A program made the position numbers and the translations under genes. DNA of 64,000 nt, taken from Argyresthia goedartella. Lineage: Eukaryota; Arthropoda; Insecta; Lepidoptera; Argyresthiidae. Of this stretch, positions 43,318 through 52,839 are shown piece after piece. The DNA is taken from assembly GCA_949825045.1 (NCBI GenBank), contig OX463813.1, positions 28,936,001 through 29,000,000 on the forward strand. Direction: 5' to 3'. The notes below the pieces were generated by a model. The model made no database searches and was not told the DNA's origin. It worked only from the letters and a program-made list of their open reading frames with translations. Positions within the stretch are counted from its first letter, which is position 1. The number at the start of each line of letters is the position of its first letter.

Positions 43318-43485
43318 TAATGTATTTGATAATTAAACCACATATTTGTAAAAATATAACCCAGAGTTTATTCAGCACATAGGATGAAGAATACGACAAT
43401 CACAAGAGTGACAATGACAGTTAAGTCATAACACTACGAAGTTGGCCAGGATTAAAGCAAGGAGGCTACAATGAAATCTCCAACA
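43318..43485 (-). repeat. 3' LTR of the Copia element
   Basis: On the minus strand it runs TGTTGGAGATTTC to AAATACATTA; identical to 47442-47609. Confidence 0.95.
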
Positions 43486-43492
43486 CGCCCTC

Positions 43493-46400
43493 TTAATCTT
43501 GGACGACTTCCAGCATATCTTGAACAAACGACTGGTGCTTACAAGTAGGCAGTGCCTTCGTGAGCACATCAGCAGTCATCTGCTCTGTAGGCATATATGA
43601 CAACTTAATGACTTCATTGTCAACAGCCTCACGAATATAGTGATACCTAATGTCTACGTGCTTAGACCGTTTATGAAAAACCGGATTAGTGGCAAGCTTC
43701 GCCGCAGACTGATTATCACTATACAGGGTTACAGTGTTGCTCTGACCTGTTAATTCAGTAAGAACCGCACGGACGTATACCGCCTCTTTGGCCGCTTCAG
43801 ACAAAGCTATGTACTCCGCCTCGGTAGACGAAAGTGCGATACAAGATTGTTTGTAACAACCCCAGGAAATTACATTCCTACCTAGTTTATAGATATATCC
43901 CGTGTATGATTTACGATCGGCTCCGTTAGCCCAATCAGCATCGGTAAAACCATAAACACGAAACTTATCATGCTCAACATTTTTCCTGTACACAAGACCC
44001 AAATTCATTGTGCTTTTCAAATAACGCAACACACGTTTGGCCGCAGCAAAATGTTCCGCTGTGTAGCGGGTATTATACTGACTAAGAAAACTTACAGCAA
44101 ATGAAATGTCAGGTCTAGATGTCACAGACAAGTACATTAAAGATCCTATCAATTCCTGATATGGTAATCTACTATCGTGGTTAGTGCTATCAGAAAACTT
44201 CAGACCTACGTCCAAGGGCGTCTTTGCGCCTTTACAGTCGCTCATACCGAAACGTTCAAGCAACTTTTCAATATAGTTTTTCTGACTCAGCTTCAACTCA
44301 CTACTAGTACGATCTACTTTAATGCCTAGCATATGTTTAACCTCACCTAACTCCTTAATAGTAAAGTGAGCCTTCAATGACGTTTTCAGCTTTTTAGCAA
44401 GCTCGTCACAATCGTAGAAAACGAAAAAATCATCTACATATAGTGCGATAATAATGGTTCGCTTACCCACTCGACGACTGAAGATGCAGCTCTCATGCTT
44501 ACTCTGCGTGAACTTCTCTTTGAGTAAAACTTGCTTTACCTTATCGTACCAGGCACGAGACGCCTGCTTTAAACCGTACACGGCTTTCTTGAGTCTGTAG
44601 ACTTTATGCTCATCGCCTTGTCTTATGAATCCTTCCGGCTGTGACATATAAATCTCCTCGCTCAAGTTACCATTCAAGAAGGCAGTTTTGACGTCAAGAT
44701 GATCAATCTTCAGATCTAGCTCCACCGCAAGAGACAGCAACATTCTCAACGAACTATGCCGAACAACTGGAGAGTACGTATCCAAGTAGTCAATTCCGAA
44801 CTTTTGGGTAAACCCCTTCGCAACTAATTGCGCTCTGTAACACGCTATTTTTCCATTCACGTCGCGTTTAATTTTAAACAGCCACCGATTCTTGACAATG
44901 TTCTTATCCGCCGGTCTGTCAACGAGCTCCCAAGCTTCATGCTTATTGAATGAGTCAATCTCGTCTTGCATAGCTTGCCGCCACAGCTTGCTATCGCTCG
45001 ATTGCAAAGCCTCCTTGACAGTTGTCGGCTCATTCAACTCTATCTCGAGTGCAGACATTGTCCTCGGTATTCTAGGCCGTAAATTAAAGGCAGGTCCATC
45101 TGCATGTGGCTCCCGTGGTCTACCGCCTGTATCAGTAGATGAGCTCGGTACCTGCTCGATCGCCTCGAACCAAACTTCAGGCGCTGCCGGCCTCTCCGCC
45201 TCAACCTGAATCTTTACACTCTGTGGGAACGGTAACTCCGCATTCTCCGCCTCAAGCTCAACCTCAGGCTCATCTTCCACGTGACTCTCGTCATCAATGA
45301 CACCGTCGTCACTTGTCGGAAAGAATATCTCCACGGACCGCTTGCTCTTGACACCTGGAAAGATTGTTTCATTGAAAACAACGTCACGACTACGAAAAAC
45401 TTCATTTTTCGCCAAATCGTAGAGCCTATACCCATTGTTCTCATATCCAAGAAATATACAACGCTTGCTCTTTGGTTCAAGCTTATTCCGCTTCACTTTA
45501 TCAATGTGAGCATAAGCTTCGCAGCCAAACACTCGTAAGTGTTTCAAGCTCACCTTTTTACCGGTCCAGGCCTCCTCAGGAGTTTTCCCCGAGAGCCTTT
45601 TCGAAGGTGACACATTCACTAAATGAGCTGCAGTGTTGGCAGCTTCTGCCCAAAATTTGTGGTCTACGTTTGAAGTGTATAACAGGCACCTTACTTTTTC
45701 CAGGAGCGTCCTGTTCAGCCGCTCCGCGCAGGCATTCTGTTGCGGACTGTACGGCACAGTTACCTGGTGGACAATTCCCTTACCCTTCAAAAAGTCTTCA
45801 AGGTCCCTATTTACATACTCCGTCCCGTTATCCGACCTCAAAACCTTGACTTTATCACCAGTTTGTGTTTCCACTAGCTTAATAAAGTTTTTAGTGTATT
45901 CACTAACCTCGCTCTTACGCTTCAGGAAGTACACGAACACCTTCCTCGAATGATCATCCAAGAACGTCAGGATGTACCTCTTGCATCCAAGCGAATTCAC
46001 CGGCAACGGACCACACAAATCGGTATGGATTAAATCCAACCGTTTTGCAGCCACAGACTTCTCAGGATTGCTAGGAAAAGGAAAACGGGCTTGCTTTCCT
46101 TTCAAACAAACCTCACAAGCAACATCTTTACAAGGGTCCTCCTGAAAACTAATGTCATTAGCAAGTCCCTGCCTCAAAAGCTTCATATTATGGCCGCTCA
46201 AGTGACCAAGTCTTTGATGCCAAGTTGCAGTGCTAATCGTTAGATTCGCCCTTAGACTGCAGGTCTGAAGTTTATATGCACCTCTTACGTCATTTGCTTT
46301 AATCAAAATATCGCTCAAATTTGAAATTGTACAACCCTTAGTATCAAAATTTACAGTACAGCCGTTCTTAATCAATTGGGAAACAGATATAAGATTCACA

Positions 46401-47401
46401 GACAGCTTAGGTATAAACAACACGTCATTCAACGTCGTGTCATCCGACAACATAACGTTACCTATGCCTGTACACTGAAGTTTCTCTCCACTAGCAATGG
46501 TGACGAAACCACCACGCGATTTAAAGTCTGTCAGCAAATCGCACCTGCCAGTCATGCAATTTGTCGCACCTGAGTCTATGTACCACGAAGATTCCGAGCC
46601 CGTACTAGTACTGAATGCTGTCAACACAAAGTTTCCTGAAGAACTCTTCTCGTTCCGACAGTCTTTCTTCAGATGTCCTTTCTGTCTGCATTTCCAGCAC
46701 CACGGTTCTCTCTTTCGATCAGAACTATCCTTCGCTTTTGCTTCTCCCTTGTGCTGCTGCGCTTTTCTCGTCCAGGAGTCACTCGTAGTAGTGCCTTTTC
46801 TGGTAGAATATAAGCACTCACTCGAATCTCCACGAGTAGTCCAACGTTGATCCTGTAGCAGTTTGGATTTGACTAGATCAGATGTGATGGCAGCTCCCGA
46901 ATGCTCTAGTGCCATGATCATGGGCTCATACTCTGTCGGTAAACCTTTGAGCATCAGCGCACCAAGAAACTCGTCGTCAACAGGCTTGTTCATGTTCGCC
47001 AATTGCTGTGCTAATGACAAAACTTCATTGACGTAAGCTTCCATGTTCGCGAAGTTTTCAAATTTGACAGCGCATAAGTTCTGGAGAGTTCTTACTCTTG
47101 AACCGAGTCCCTTATCATCATAAGCACGTTCCAGTGCATTCCAGGCTTCTTTTGCCGTCTCCGCCGACATTAAATGAGAAAAACATGACTTTTCGACGGC
47201 CAAGCAAATTTTAGATTTAGCTATTTCATCACGTCGATTTCTCACTTCGGACGTTGTTTTATCATCCGCACCGTAACCACTGATACAGATCCATAAATTG
47301 TCGTGAATCAATGCATTTTTCATTACAAATTTCCATTCGACGTAATTTTCCCGTCCACGTAATTTTTCATGTGAAAAATTTTGATTCTTACTTTCCGACA
47401 T
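43493..47401 (-). CDS. Copia Gag-Pol polyprotein, 1302 aa
   Basis: A single frame from ATG at 47401 makes the whole particle and its enzymes. In order: Gag capsid (about 1-200), CCHC knuckle CWKCRQKGHLKKDC (235-248), protease DSGAT (276), integrase zinc region WHQRLGHLSGH...CEVC (397-433), integrase core with D in HTDLCGP (~460), RSDNGTEY (~523) and E in ACAERLNR (~560), a C-terminal integrase region with LGYENN, reverse transcriptase (about 820-1060) with the catalytic YVDDFF (988), and RNase H with TDAD (1153), STEAEY (1193) and YSDNQS (1228). All key residues are present and length is normal for Copia. There is no frameshift or stop. Confidence 0.97.
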   Translation of the reverse strand: MSESKNQNFSHEKLRGRENYVEWKFVMKNALIHDNLWICISGYGADDKTTSEVRNRRDEIAKSKICLAVEKSCFSHLMSAETAKEAWNALERAYDDKGLGSRVRTLQNLCAVKFENFANMEAYVNEVLSLAQQLANMNKPVDDEFLGALMLKGLPTEYEPMIMALEHSGAAITSDLVKSKLLQDQRWTTRGDSSECLYSTRKGTTTSDSWTRKAQQHKGEAKAKDSSDRKREPWCWKCRQKGHLKKDCRNEKSSSGNFVLTAFSTSTGSESSWYIDSGATNCMTGRCDLLTDFKSRGGFVTIASGEKLQCTGIGNVMLSDDTTLNDVLFIPKLSVNLISVSQLIKNGCTVNFDTKGCTISNLSDILIKANDVRGAYKLQTCSLRANLTISTATWHQRLGHLSGHNMKLLRQGLANDISFQEDPCKDVACEVCLKGKQARFPFPSNPEKSVAAKRLDLIHTDLCGPLPVNSLGCKRYILTFLDDHSRKVFVYFLKRKSEVSEYTKNFIKLVETQTGDKVKVLRSDNGTEYVNRDLEDFLKGKGIVHQVTVPYSPQQNACAERLNRTLLEKVRCLLYTSNVDHKFWAEAANTAAHLVNVSPSKRLSGKTPEEAWTGKKVSLKHLRVFGCEAYAHIDKVKRNKLEPKSKRCIFLGYENNGYRLYDLAKNEVFRSRDVVFNETIFPGVKSKRSVEIFFPTSDDGVIDDESHVEDEPEVELEAENAELPFPQSVKIQVEAERPAAPEVWFEAIEQVPSSSTDTGGRPREPHADGPAFNLRPRIPRTMSALEIELNEPTTVKEALQSSDSKLWRQAMQDEIDSFNKHEAWELVDRPADKNIVKNRWLFKIKRDVNGKIACYRAQLVAKGFTQKFGIDYLDTYSPVVRHSSLRMLLSLAVELDLKIDHLDVKTAFLNGNLSEEIYMSQPEGFIRQGDEHKVYRLKKAVYGLKQASRAWYDKVKQVLLKEKFTQSKHESCIFSRRVGKRTIIIALYVDDFFVFYDCDELAKKLKTSLKAHFTIKELGEVKHMLGIKVDRTSSELKLSQKNYIEKLLERFGMSDCKGAKTPLDVGLKFSDSTNHDSRLPYQELIGSLMYLSVTSRPDISFAVSFLSQYNTRYTAEHFAAAKRVLRYLKSTMNLGLVYRKNVEHDKFRVYGFTDADWANGADRKSYTGYIYKLGRNVISWGCYKQSCIALSSTEAEYIALSEAAKEAVYVRAVLTELTGQSNTVTLYSDNQSAAKLATNPVFHKRSKHVDIRYHYIREAVDNEVIKLSYMPTEQMTADVLTKALPTCKHQSFVQDMLEVVQD

Positions 47402-47425
47402 ATTTATTAGAACGTTATACTATTT

Positions 47426-47441
47426 CTGCGGAACCATAACC
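47426..47441 (-). promoter_or_regulatory. Copia primer-binding site
   Basis: On the minus strand GGTTATGGTTCCGCAG follows the 5' LTR. Copia-type elements use an internal fragment of initiator tRNA-Met, whose complement begins GGTTATGG; the first eight bases agree. Confidence 0.65.
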
Positions 47442-47609
47442 TAATGTATTTGATAATTAAACCACATATTTGTAAAAATATAACCCAGAGTTTATTCAGC
47501 ACATAGGATGAAGAATACGACAATCACAAGAGTGACAATGACAGTTAAGTCATAACACTACGAAGTTGGCCAGGATTAAAGCAAGGAGGCTACAATGAAA
47601 TCTCCAACA
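47442..47609 (-). repeat. 5' LTR of the Copia element
   Basis: Identical to 43318-43485; next to the primer-binding site. Confidence 0.95.
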
Positions 47610-48188
47610 GTTTTCAGTCCGCCGGGATGTCCTCATTGGGGAGGAATTTTTGAGGCTGCGGTTAAATCGGCTAAGTCGCACCTGACGAGGATCATCGGTG
47701 AGACCTCTCTACGCTTTGAAGAGCTTGCGACGCTGTTCTGTAAAATTGAAATGACACTGAACTCGCGTCCGTTGTGCCCGCTCAGTTCGGATCCAAATGA
47801 TTTGGAAGCGTTGACGCCGGGTCACTTCCTGATAGGTCAGCCCCTTAACGCCCTGCCAGAATACCCATTCGGTGATGTTAAGTTAAGTCGGTTAACTAGG
47901 TGGCAGATGTTGCAGCAGATGGCTCAAGATTTTTGGAAACGGTGGTCCCTTGAGTACTTGCACATCTTGCAGCAGCGCCTTAAGTGGACTGACCGGACGA
48001 GCCCCCCTCAAGTCGGTGATTTGGTGCTGATTAAGGATGCGAACCTGCCATCATTGAGATGGAGACGAGGACGGATCGTCAATTTGTACACGGGTCGGGA
48101 TGGCACGCCTCGATCAGCAGAATTCAGGGTGGGGGACTCGGTCCTCAAGAGAGCGGTCGCAACACTTTCTCGCCTTCCTATTGATTAG
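47610..48188 (+). pseudogene. BEL/Pao 2 integrase C-terminal part
   Basis: Resumes the integrase interrupted by Copia: the reading across the duplicated GTTTT continues with SPPGCPHWGGIFEAAV, then LNSRPLCPLSSDPNDLEALT, then QQRLKWTDRTSPPQVGDLVL, and ends TLSRLPID at TAG near 48186. It aligns along its whole length with 11652-12287 of BEL/Pao 1. It is open, but is cut from its N-terminal half. Confidence 0.92.
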
Positions 48189-48219
48189 GGACAGGTTCGG
48201 GCCTGTCCGGGCGGGTGAC

Positions 48220-48803
48220 TGTTTAATATTTATGCGTCGGAAACGCACCGGTTTTTTGTTGCGCGAATCGATCGCGAGTAATCGAGACATCACTAGCGAA
48301 AACGGACAAGCAGCTGTCACTCGTATCGGAAACGAGATGTAAAATTGGAGGTTAATCTTTCTCTTGGTCTGTGTCATCGGTGAGAATAACATGGCGGCTC
48401 GGGCCCCGTGATGGTATTTCGGTGTACCAATTATCATACAGGCATCGGGCCTGGTCAGAGTGTAAATCTACCTCATAGCGTCGGGCTATTGATTGAAATA
48501 AGTAGATTCGCGTCAGCGGCCAAGTGATCCCGGTTGATTGGACATCGTCGCATCGGTAGCGGCGACTCCACGGTCACGGCAGGCAGCACGCCGGCGATGG
48601 CGTCGGCAGCAACGATAAGTTTCGATTCGCTCCATATCCTATCCCAAACTGTGCCCCTTTCCGTATTCCCGTCTCGAATCGAGCTTTCGATTTCCTGCCT
48701 ACGGAGACAAGGTCGTAACCAATTTCATCATTCTTTTCTCTCACGTGGCAAAGGCATAACCCCTCAGGATTCCACGCCGTTCGGTGAGGCGTGGAATTAA
48801 TCA
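48220..48803 (+). repeat. 3' LTR of BEL/Pao element 2
   Basis: Pairs with 38458-39042; preceded by GGGCGGGTGA as in BEL/Pao 1; followed by TTAGG at 48804-48808. Confidence 0.93.
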
Positions 48804-48808
48804 TTAGG

Positions 48809-50089
48809 AGTATAATATAATTTTTTCCCGGTTGATGGTTTGTGCTTTATGTATGCGGTAGTGTTATGAATTGTTTATTAACCGGTGTTTCTTTTCATGT
48901 TGTTGCTGAACTATGATGTTTGATGAGGACCGTTCACCAAAGACCCAAGAAATATCTGTAACATACTAGATTTCCGTGGTAGATTACCTTTATATGAGAA
49001 ACTTTTATAAACGACAGTTCGAATAATAGTTTGAACCGATCGCCTGGTTTTATCTTTGAGAACAGTATGACGAGGCAATAGCTATTCGTCATAGGGTTCT
49101 GTTTTGGTTCCTGCGTTCTTAAAGTATAGAGTTGGGATGATTTGGTTTGGAGAGTATGGGTTGTTTATAAAGTTGGTAACGAAGGTTTCTCAATAAAAGT
49201 AATTTCTGATGTGGGATAACTCGGGTATTCGATACACATTCGAGATTCTTTTTAATGTCTTTACTTGGGTAATTGGTTGCAACTCACGGCGATTATCTTA
49301 AACTGTTAATAGTCAAAGAATACTGAATTCCAATGGATTAGTTGAGATGTTTGTAAGTTGTAGTATCGGTTTTAAAGCTAGTTTATTTCATCGTATTATT
49401 GGAACGTATTTTAATGAACTCATTCTTAAGCTGTGGCTTAGAAATACGGTTCTATAGATTAATCCTGTTAATATGGTTGACGTTTCCTATGTTTGAAAAT
49501 GATATTTTTTTTCTTTGATCTTTGCCTGCGATAATTTTTGAAATATCATTCGGTGGAAAGAGTTCACAATGTGTTCACAATTTTTTAAGCAAAGATGGAG
49601 TTGTGTTAATTTTAGGAACGGAGGTATTATAGTTGTCTGATAAGTTTTTCGCTAGTTTTTATTGTCAGAAAGTTTGTCGAATGATAACTATTCGAGAAGC
49701 TAAATCTTAGCTAGATTCAGCTGTTTGCCTTCGTATTGTAAAATAGAGTTTTCTAGCGTTAGGTAGGTTAGTGTTAAGCCGCGAATAATTGTATGGTGGG
49801 ATCATAGGGTGTTATAATTATTTAATTAAGTAGGTTAAATGGGATGGTTGGACAGATAAGGATTAGGGTACTCGATGTTATTTAAAATTATGCTTGCGGC
49901 ATATTTACTGTTTTTTAGATTTCAAGCATAGCAAGCTCACTTAATATTAACATTTAATGTTTTTTAGATTTTAGACTTTGAGATAGGGTTGTCAATTTAG
50001 ACTTTAGACTTTGAGTTAGGGTTGCCATTTTGTAAAAAATTAAAAAAAAATCCGTTGGAATTTTTTTTTTGAAGGGAGGGGGCAATGAT
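48809..50089 (+). other. Probable 3' non-coding part of Gypsy 2
   Basis: No open frame of note. AT-rich with repeated TTTAGACTTTGAG at about 49968 and 50000, ending in the polypurine tract GAAGGGAGGGGG (50071-50082). Its assignment to Gypsy 2 is inferred from the flanking duplication of BEL/Pao 2 and the tract. Confidence 0.5.
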
Positions 50090-50385
50090 TGTAAGGTTCG
50101 ATATTTGTTTATGCGATTATATTGTATACGGGCCTCTTTAGAGTGGGTGTCACTTTGACATTGTTACTTATTTTGTAGTTTTAAAAAGAAAGAGGCTTGG
50201 ATGTGAGAAGTCAATGTGACACACTTCACCTTAGGCTTCGGCCAGCGACTGAGCTAAATTATGTAGTGAGGATTAGCGTAATGGCTATCGAGCCTGTTGT
50301 GGATCCCTTTTATACAAAGTGTTAATATTCATGTTAAATAAAAACAAGTCAAATCAAGTCAAGTCTTTATCTTCATCTTTATCAA
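50090..50385 (+). repeat. Putative 3' LTR of Gypsy 2
   Basis: Begins TGTAAGGTTCGATATTTG just after the polypurine tract and includes an AATAAA-type signal near 50337. Its end, near a run of TCAAG repeats, is not defined because no second LTR was found. Confidence 0.45.
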
Positions 50386-50387
50386 GT

Positions 50388-50425
50388 AGGCAGTGATCGT
50401 ATAGTGGTTGGGACCACTACAGTAC
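50388..50425 (+). other. tRNA-His-like 5' half
   Basis: GCAGTGATCGTATAGTGGTT resembles the acceptor and D-arm of animal tRNA-His (A-box TAGTGGTTGGGACC). No anticodon loop GTG or GGTTCGAATCC box follows, so this is not a working tRNA gene. Confidence 0.4.
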
Positions 50426-50429
50426 TTAA

Positions 50430-51879
50430 GTCATTGTTGTTGCAAAAATCAAAGAAAAATTGCTTATGAGGAGCGGCTAGCGCGCGACGCCACTGCCAGC
50501 CAAGCGAGTGGCAACATAACTGAATTCCCGCCCGCCGTCGGGTTGGCCGGTCGAACGTACCTAAACTGTGCAGTGAGAACCTGCCTGGTACAGTGCCCAC
50601 ATTTGGAGTGCGTTCAACTCACGCACGGAAATAGATACCTACAATACGCCGGAAATTATTTAGTCATTTGAAACGACGATTGCGCGTCCTGTGCTCTCGT
50701 CCCGTTTCATACAGGCCCTTCCAAGTTTATCTTGAAAGAAAGCTGGCGCTGGCGCGAACTGTAAGGTTAGTGAGGGTGGGGGCGGGGAAGTCGAAGTGCC
50801 TAGATTGTTGCGATGTTTTGTAGTTAGTAGGTACCTGACCCAAAGCTTTCCTTTTACTAGTTTTACTTCATCTTTCCATTGATTTATTTCTAAATAGTTA
50901 CTTACTATGATGTTGGTATGTTAACATGACTAACCAAAAACTAACTTACCTTTAGGTAGGTACTTGCTGCCAGTCCAAAGCCGGGAAAGTGTGATAGATA
51001 AATTGACTGAACTCACGGGCAGAGGAGCGTTATTCGCGCGCACAACAGAGTTATGAATTTGTCAGAAATGACACAACAACTTAAGTCTCAAATATTTTCT
51101 ACAATACAAGGCAAATATATGTTTTTCTTTCTCAATATGTTTTATTATTAAAAAAATAAGTTGCAGTGTATAAGGTTATGCGTTTATTCAATGACACGCT
51201 GTATAAAAATGTAACATATACATAAACAAATACCAAAAATTCAGTTTTACACGTCGTTTGAAAGAAAGTGGACTGTCTCTGAGGCGCCGGGAGTCTGTTT
51301 CAGAGACTGATACCATTTTACGTTGTACGTAATAAGTAAGTATCGCTAACAAAAGTGATGGACAGGAGTCAATGCTCGCTGTTGCCATGCTTACTCGAAA
51401 AGACTAGAGTTTATTATGATTTCAGAACATTTTATGTAAGAAAGACCCTTCGTTTGATAAACGAAAAAAATATATATAATAGGATTTGAACCTTAACTTG
51501 AAGTTTTAAAGTACAAATTATCGAACCAGTTTTCAAAAGTCCCATTACATCTGTAATAAATATTAATGACCCTAATACTTACAGTGATTAAACTCTCAGA
51601 GTTCTCTGAAAATAATTCTCAATGTTAAGTAGACTTTCGATTTCCCAAGTGCACAATCACATGAGGTGCCCAATTAACTAAATTTTAATCTTAATCAGCT
51701 TATCTACGTGAACTCCTCAGACTTTGAACTAACTCAAAGAAGGGATTTCAAGCCTAGACGTGTTTTCAAAACTTGATAATTCACAGTGAGGTGGGAAACT
51801 GGAGAAGTCTATTTCGTTGCATAAAGTATTATTCTTTTGTTTTACTCCTGTAAGTTTTGATTGACACCATCGCAATTTT
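50430..51879. other. Spacer without a recognisable gene
   Basis: No family motif on either strand. A GC-richer stretch at 50470-50780 (CGCGCGACGCCACTG) stands out from the AT-rich surroundings. Confidence 0.5.
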
Positions 51880-52010
51880 TTGCAGGGTATTGTAAAATGC
51901 CTATCTATGAAGCGTTATTTCTCCTCTTTCCAAATCAAGAAAAAATATATTATGAACCCTTTTTATTCAGTGTTTGAAAACATCATAATGTCAATGGGAA
52001 CAGAGGTGTA
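51880..52010 (-). repeat. Dispersed repeat family, copy 3 (inverted)
   Basis: On the minus strand it reads TGTTCCCATTGACATTATGA, then TTTTTCTTGATTTGGAAAG, then AACGCTTC, the block order of copies at 18470 and 34350. Confidence 0.55.
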
Positions 52011-52254
52011 GCAGAGTGTTTCCAGGATTTGGCAGCCAACCCTTAAAATTATAGGGTGACTGATCGAACTGGCAGGTAGTCTAGAAATTCTCACCGGTGG
52101 CTCAAAGTAGTCGTTTTGCAGACAACGAGCATACCCCGGTTAACCACGTCAGCTCGTGAGCTAAATCCGCCCTGGGCCCTGAATGCGTCAGCAGAAACGG
52201 AAGTGTATCTACATCTAACATTGCGTATGATTCCACACTAGGATATATCATAGG

Positions 52255-52335
52255 AAAAAGCAATTTCAACGAGTTTTTTTTCTTCAAAGACAGGATTCGA
52301 ACCTCCACCACCATGCCACTTCATCCCACAGAGGT
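52255..52335 (-). other. Possible tRNA-derived SINE head
   Basis: On the minus strand GGAGGTTCGAATCCTGTC is a perfect B box, 20-odd bases after GTGGCATGGTGG, a weak A box. A run of A follows the B box. No complete cloverleaf was drawn. Confidence 0.4.
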
Positions 52336-52722
52336 CATCATCCTCAGGCTCTGGCATGCATTACGCACTTACCATACTTATTCACTCACTCAATCGGAAA
52401 CGGAACGGCTCCTCTGTTCGTATAAGCTATTGGGGTTGGAGGTGTTTGTATGTGTGTGGGTGTGTATGTATGTCCGTACCATTTTCCTGAAAAGCTACTT
52501 ATACGATTTTGATGCGGTTTTTTGCATTAGATGGCTATTATTTCAGAGCAGGCTCTTATATATGTTTTACAGTTGTAGACCACTAGGGGGCGTTGTAGCA
52601 GCCAGAATGGTAGAAAGTTGAGGGCTTCTCAGAAACTATTTAAGCATGTTTGATGCGGATTTTGTATTATATGACAACCAAGAAACGACGCGGTCACCAG
52701 CATCTTTTTGGCGCTACACAGA

Positions 52723-52838
52723 CAGAAGACGGCGTAAGGTATAAGGCGTAAGATACATTCGATCTCTGCCGCGTTCTGTTTTCGAACGCGGCGAAGATCA
52801 AACGTACCTTATGCCTTTTGCCTTACGCCGTCTTCTGA
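52723..52838. repeat. Fold-back element, ~53-bp arms
   Basis: AGAAGACGGCGTAAGG at 52723 and CCTTACGCCGTCTTCT near 52822 are inverse. The arms stay complementary, with several mismatches, to GCCGCGTT/AACGCGGC around a CTGTTTTCG loop (52776-52784). This is MITE-like, with no clear target duplication. Confidence 0.8.
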
Positions 52839-52839
52839 C

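Larger units (their letters stand above)
43318..47609 (-). mobile_element. Copia element, identical LTRs, intact gag-pol
   Basis: Two 168-bp LTRs (43318-43485 and 47442-47609) are identical by eye. GTTTT flanks both ends (43313-43317 and 47610-47614). The element reads on the minus strand, with 5' LTR at 47442-47609, a primer-binding site next to it, one 1302-codon frame and a purine-rich tract before the 3' LTR (AAGATTAAGAGGGCG on the minus strand). It splits the BEL/Pao 2 integrase. Identical LTRs and an unbroken frame mark it as the youngest insertion here and possibly active. Confidence 0.96.
38458..48803 (+). mobile_element. BEL/Pao retrotransposon 2, lacking RT and RNase H, holding a Copia
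   Basis: LTRs at 38458-39042 and 48220-48803 (585 and 584 bp, about six differences and one indel) begin TGTTTAATATT and end AATTAATCA or AATTAATAA. TTAGG flanks both ends (38453-38457 and 48804-48808). Inside are a primer-binding site, gag, protease, part of integrase, a Copia insertion (43318-47609), and the rest of integrase. Reverse transcriptase and RNase H are absent. It is a different family from BEL/Pao 1: the LTRs are unrelated, while the proteins and primer-binding sites are alike. Confidence 0.92.
35800..50385 (+). mobile_element. Decayed Gypsy element 2, host of BEL/Pao 2 and Copia
   Basis: Coding parts in order: gag (36117-36848), protease fused to RNase H (36922-37203), RNase H end and integrase zinc region (37297-37797), integrase C-terminus (~38100-38422). 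After the BEL insertion (38458-48803) come a long 3' non-coding stretch, a polypurine tract (50071-50082) and a putative LTR from 50090. No matching 5' LTR was found before gag; the sequence there joins interspersed repeat copy B. The element is non-functional. Confidence 0.7.
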
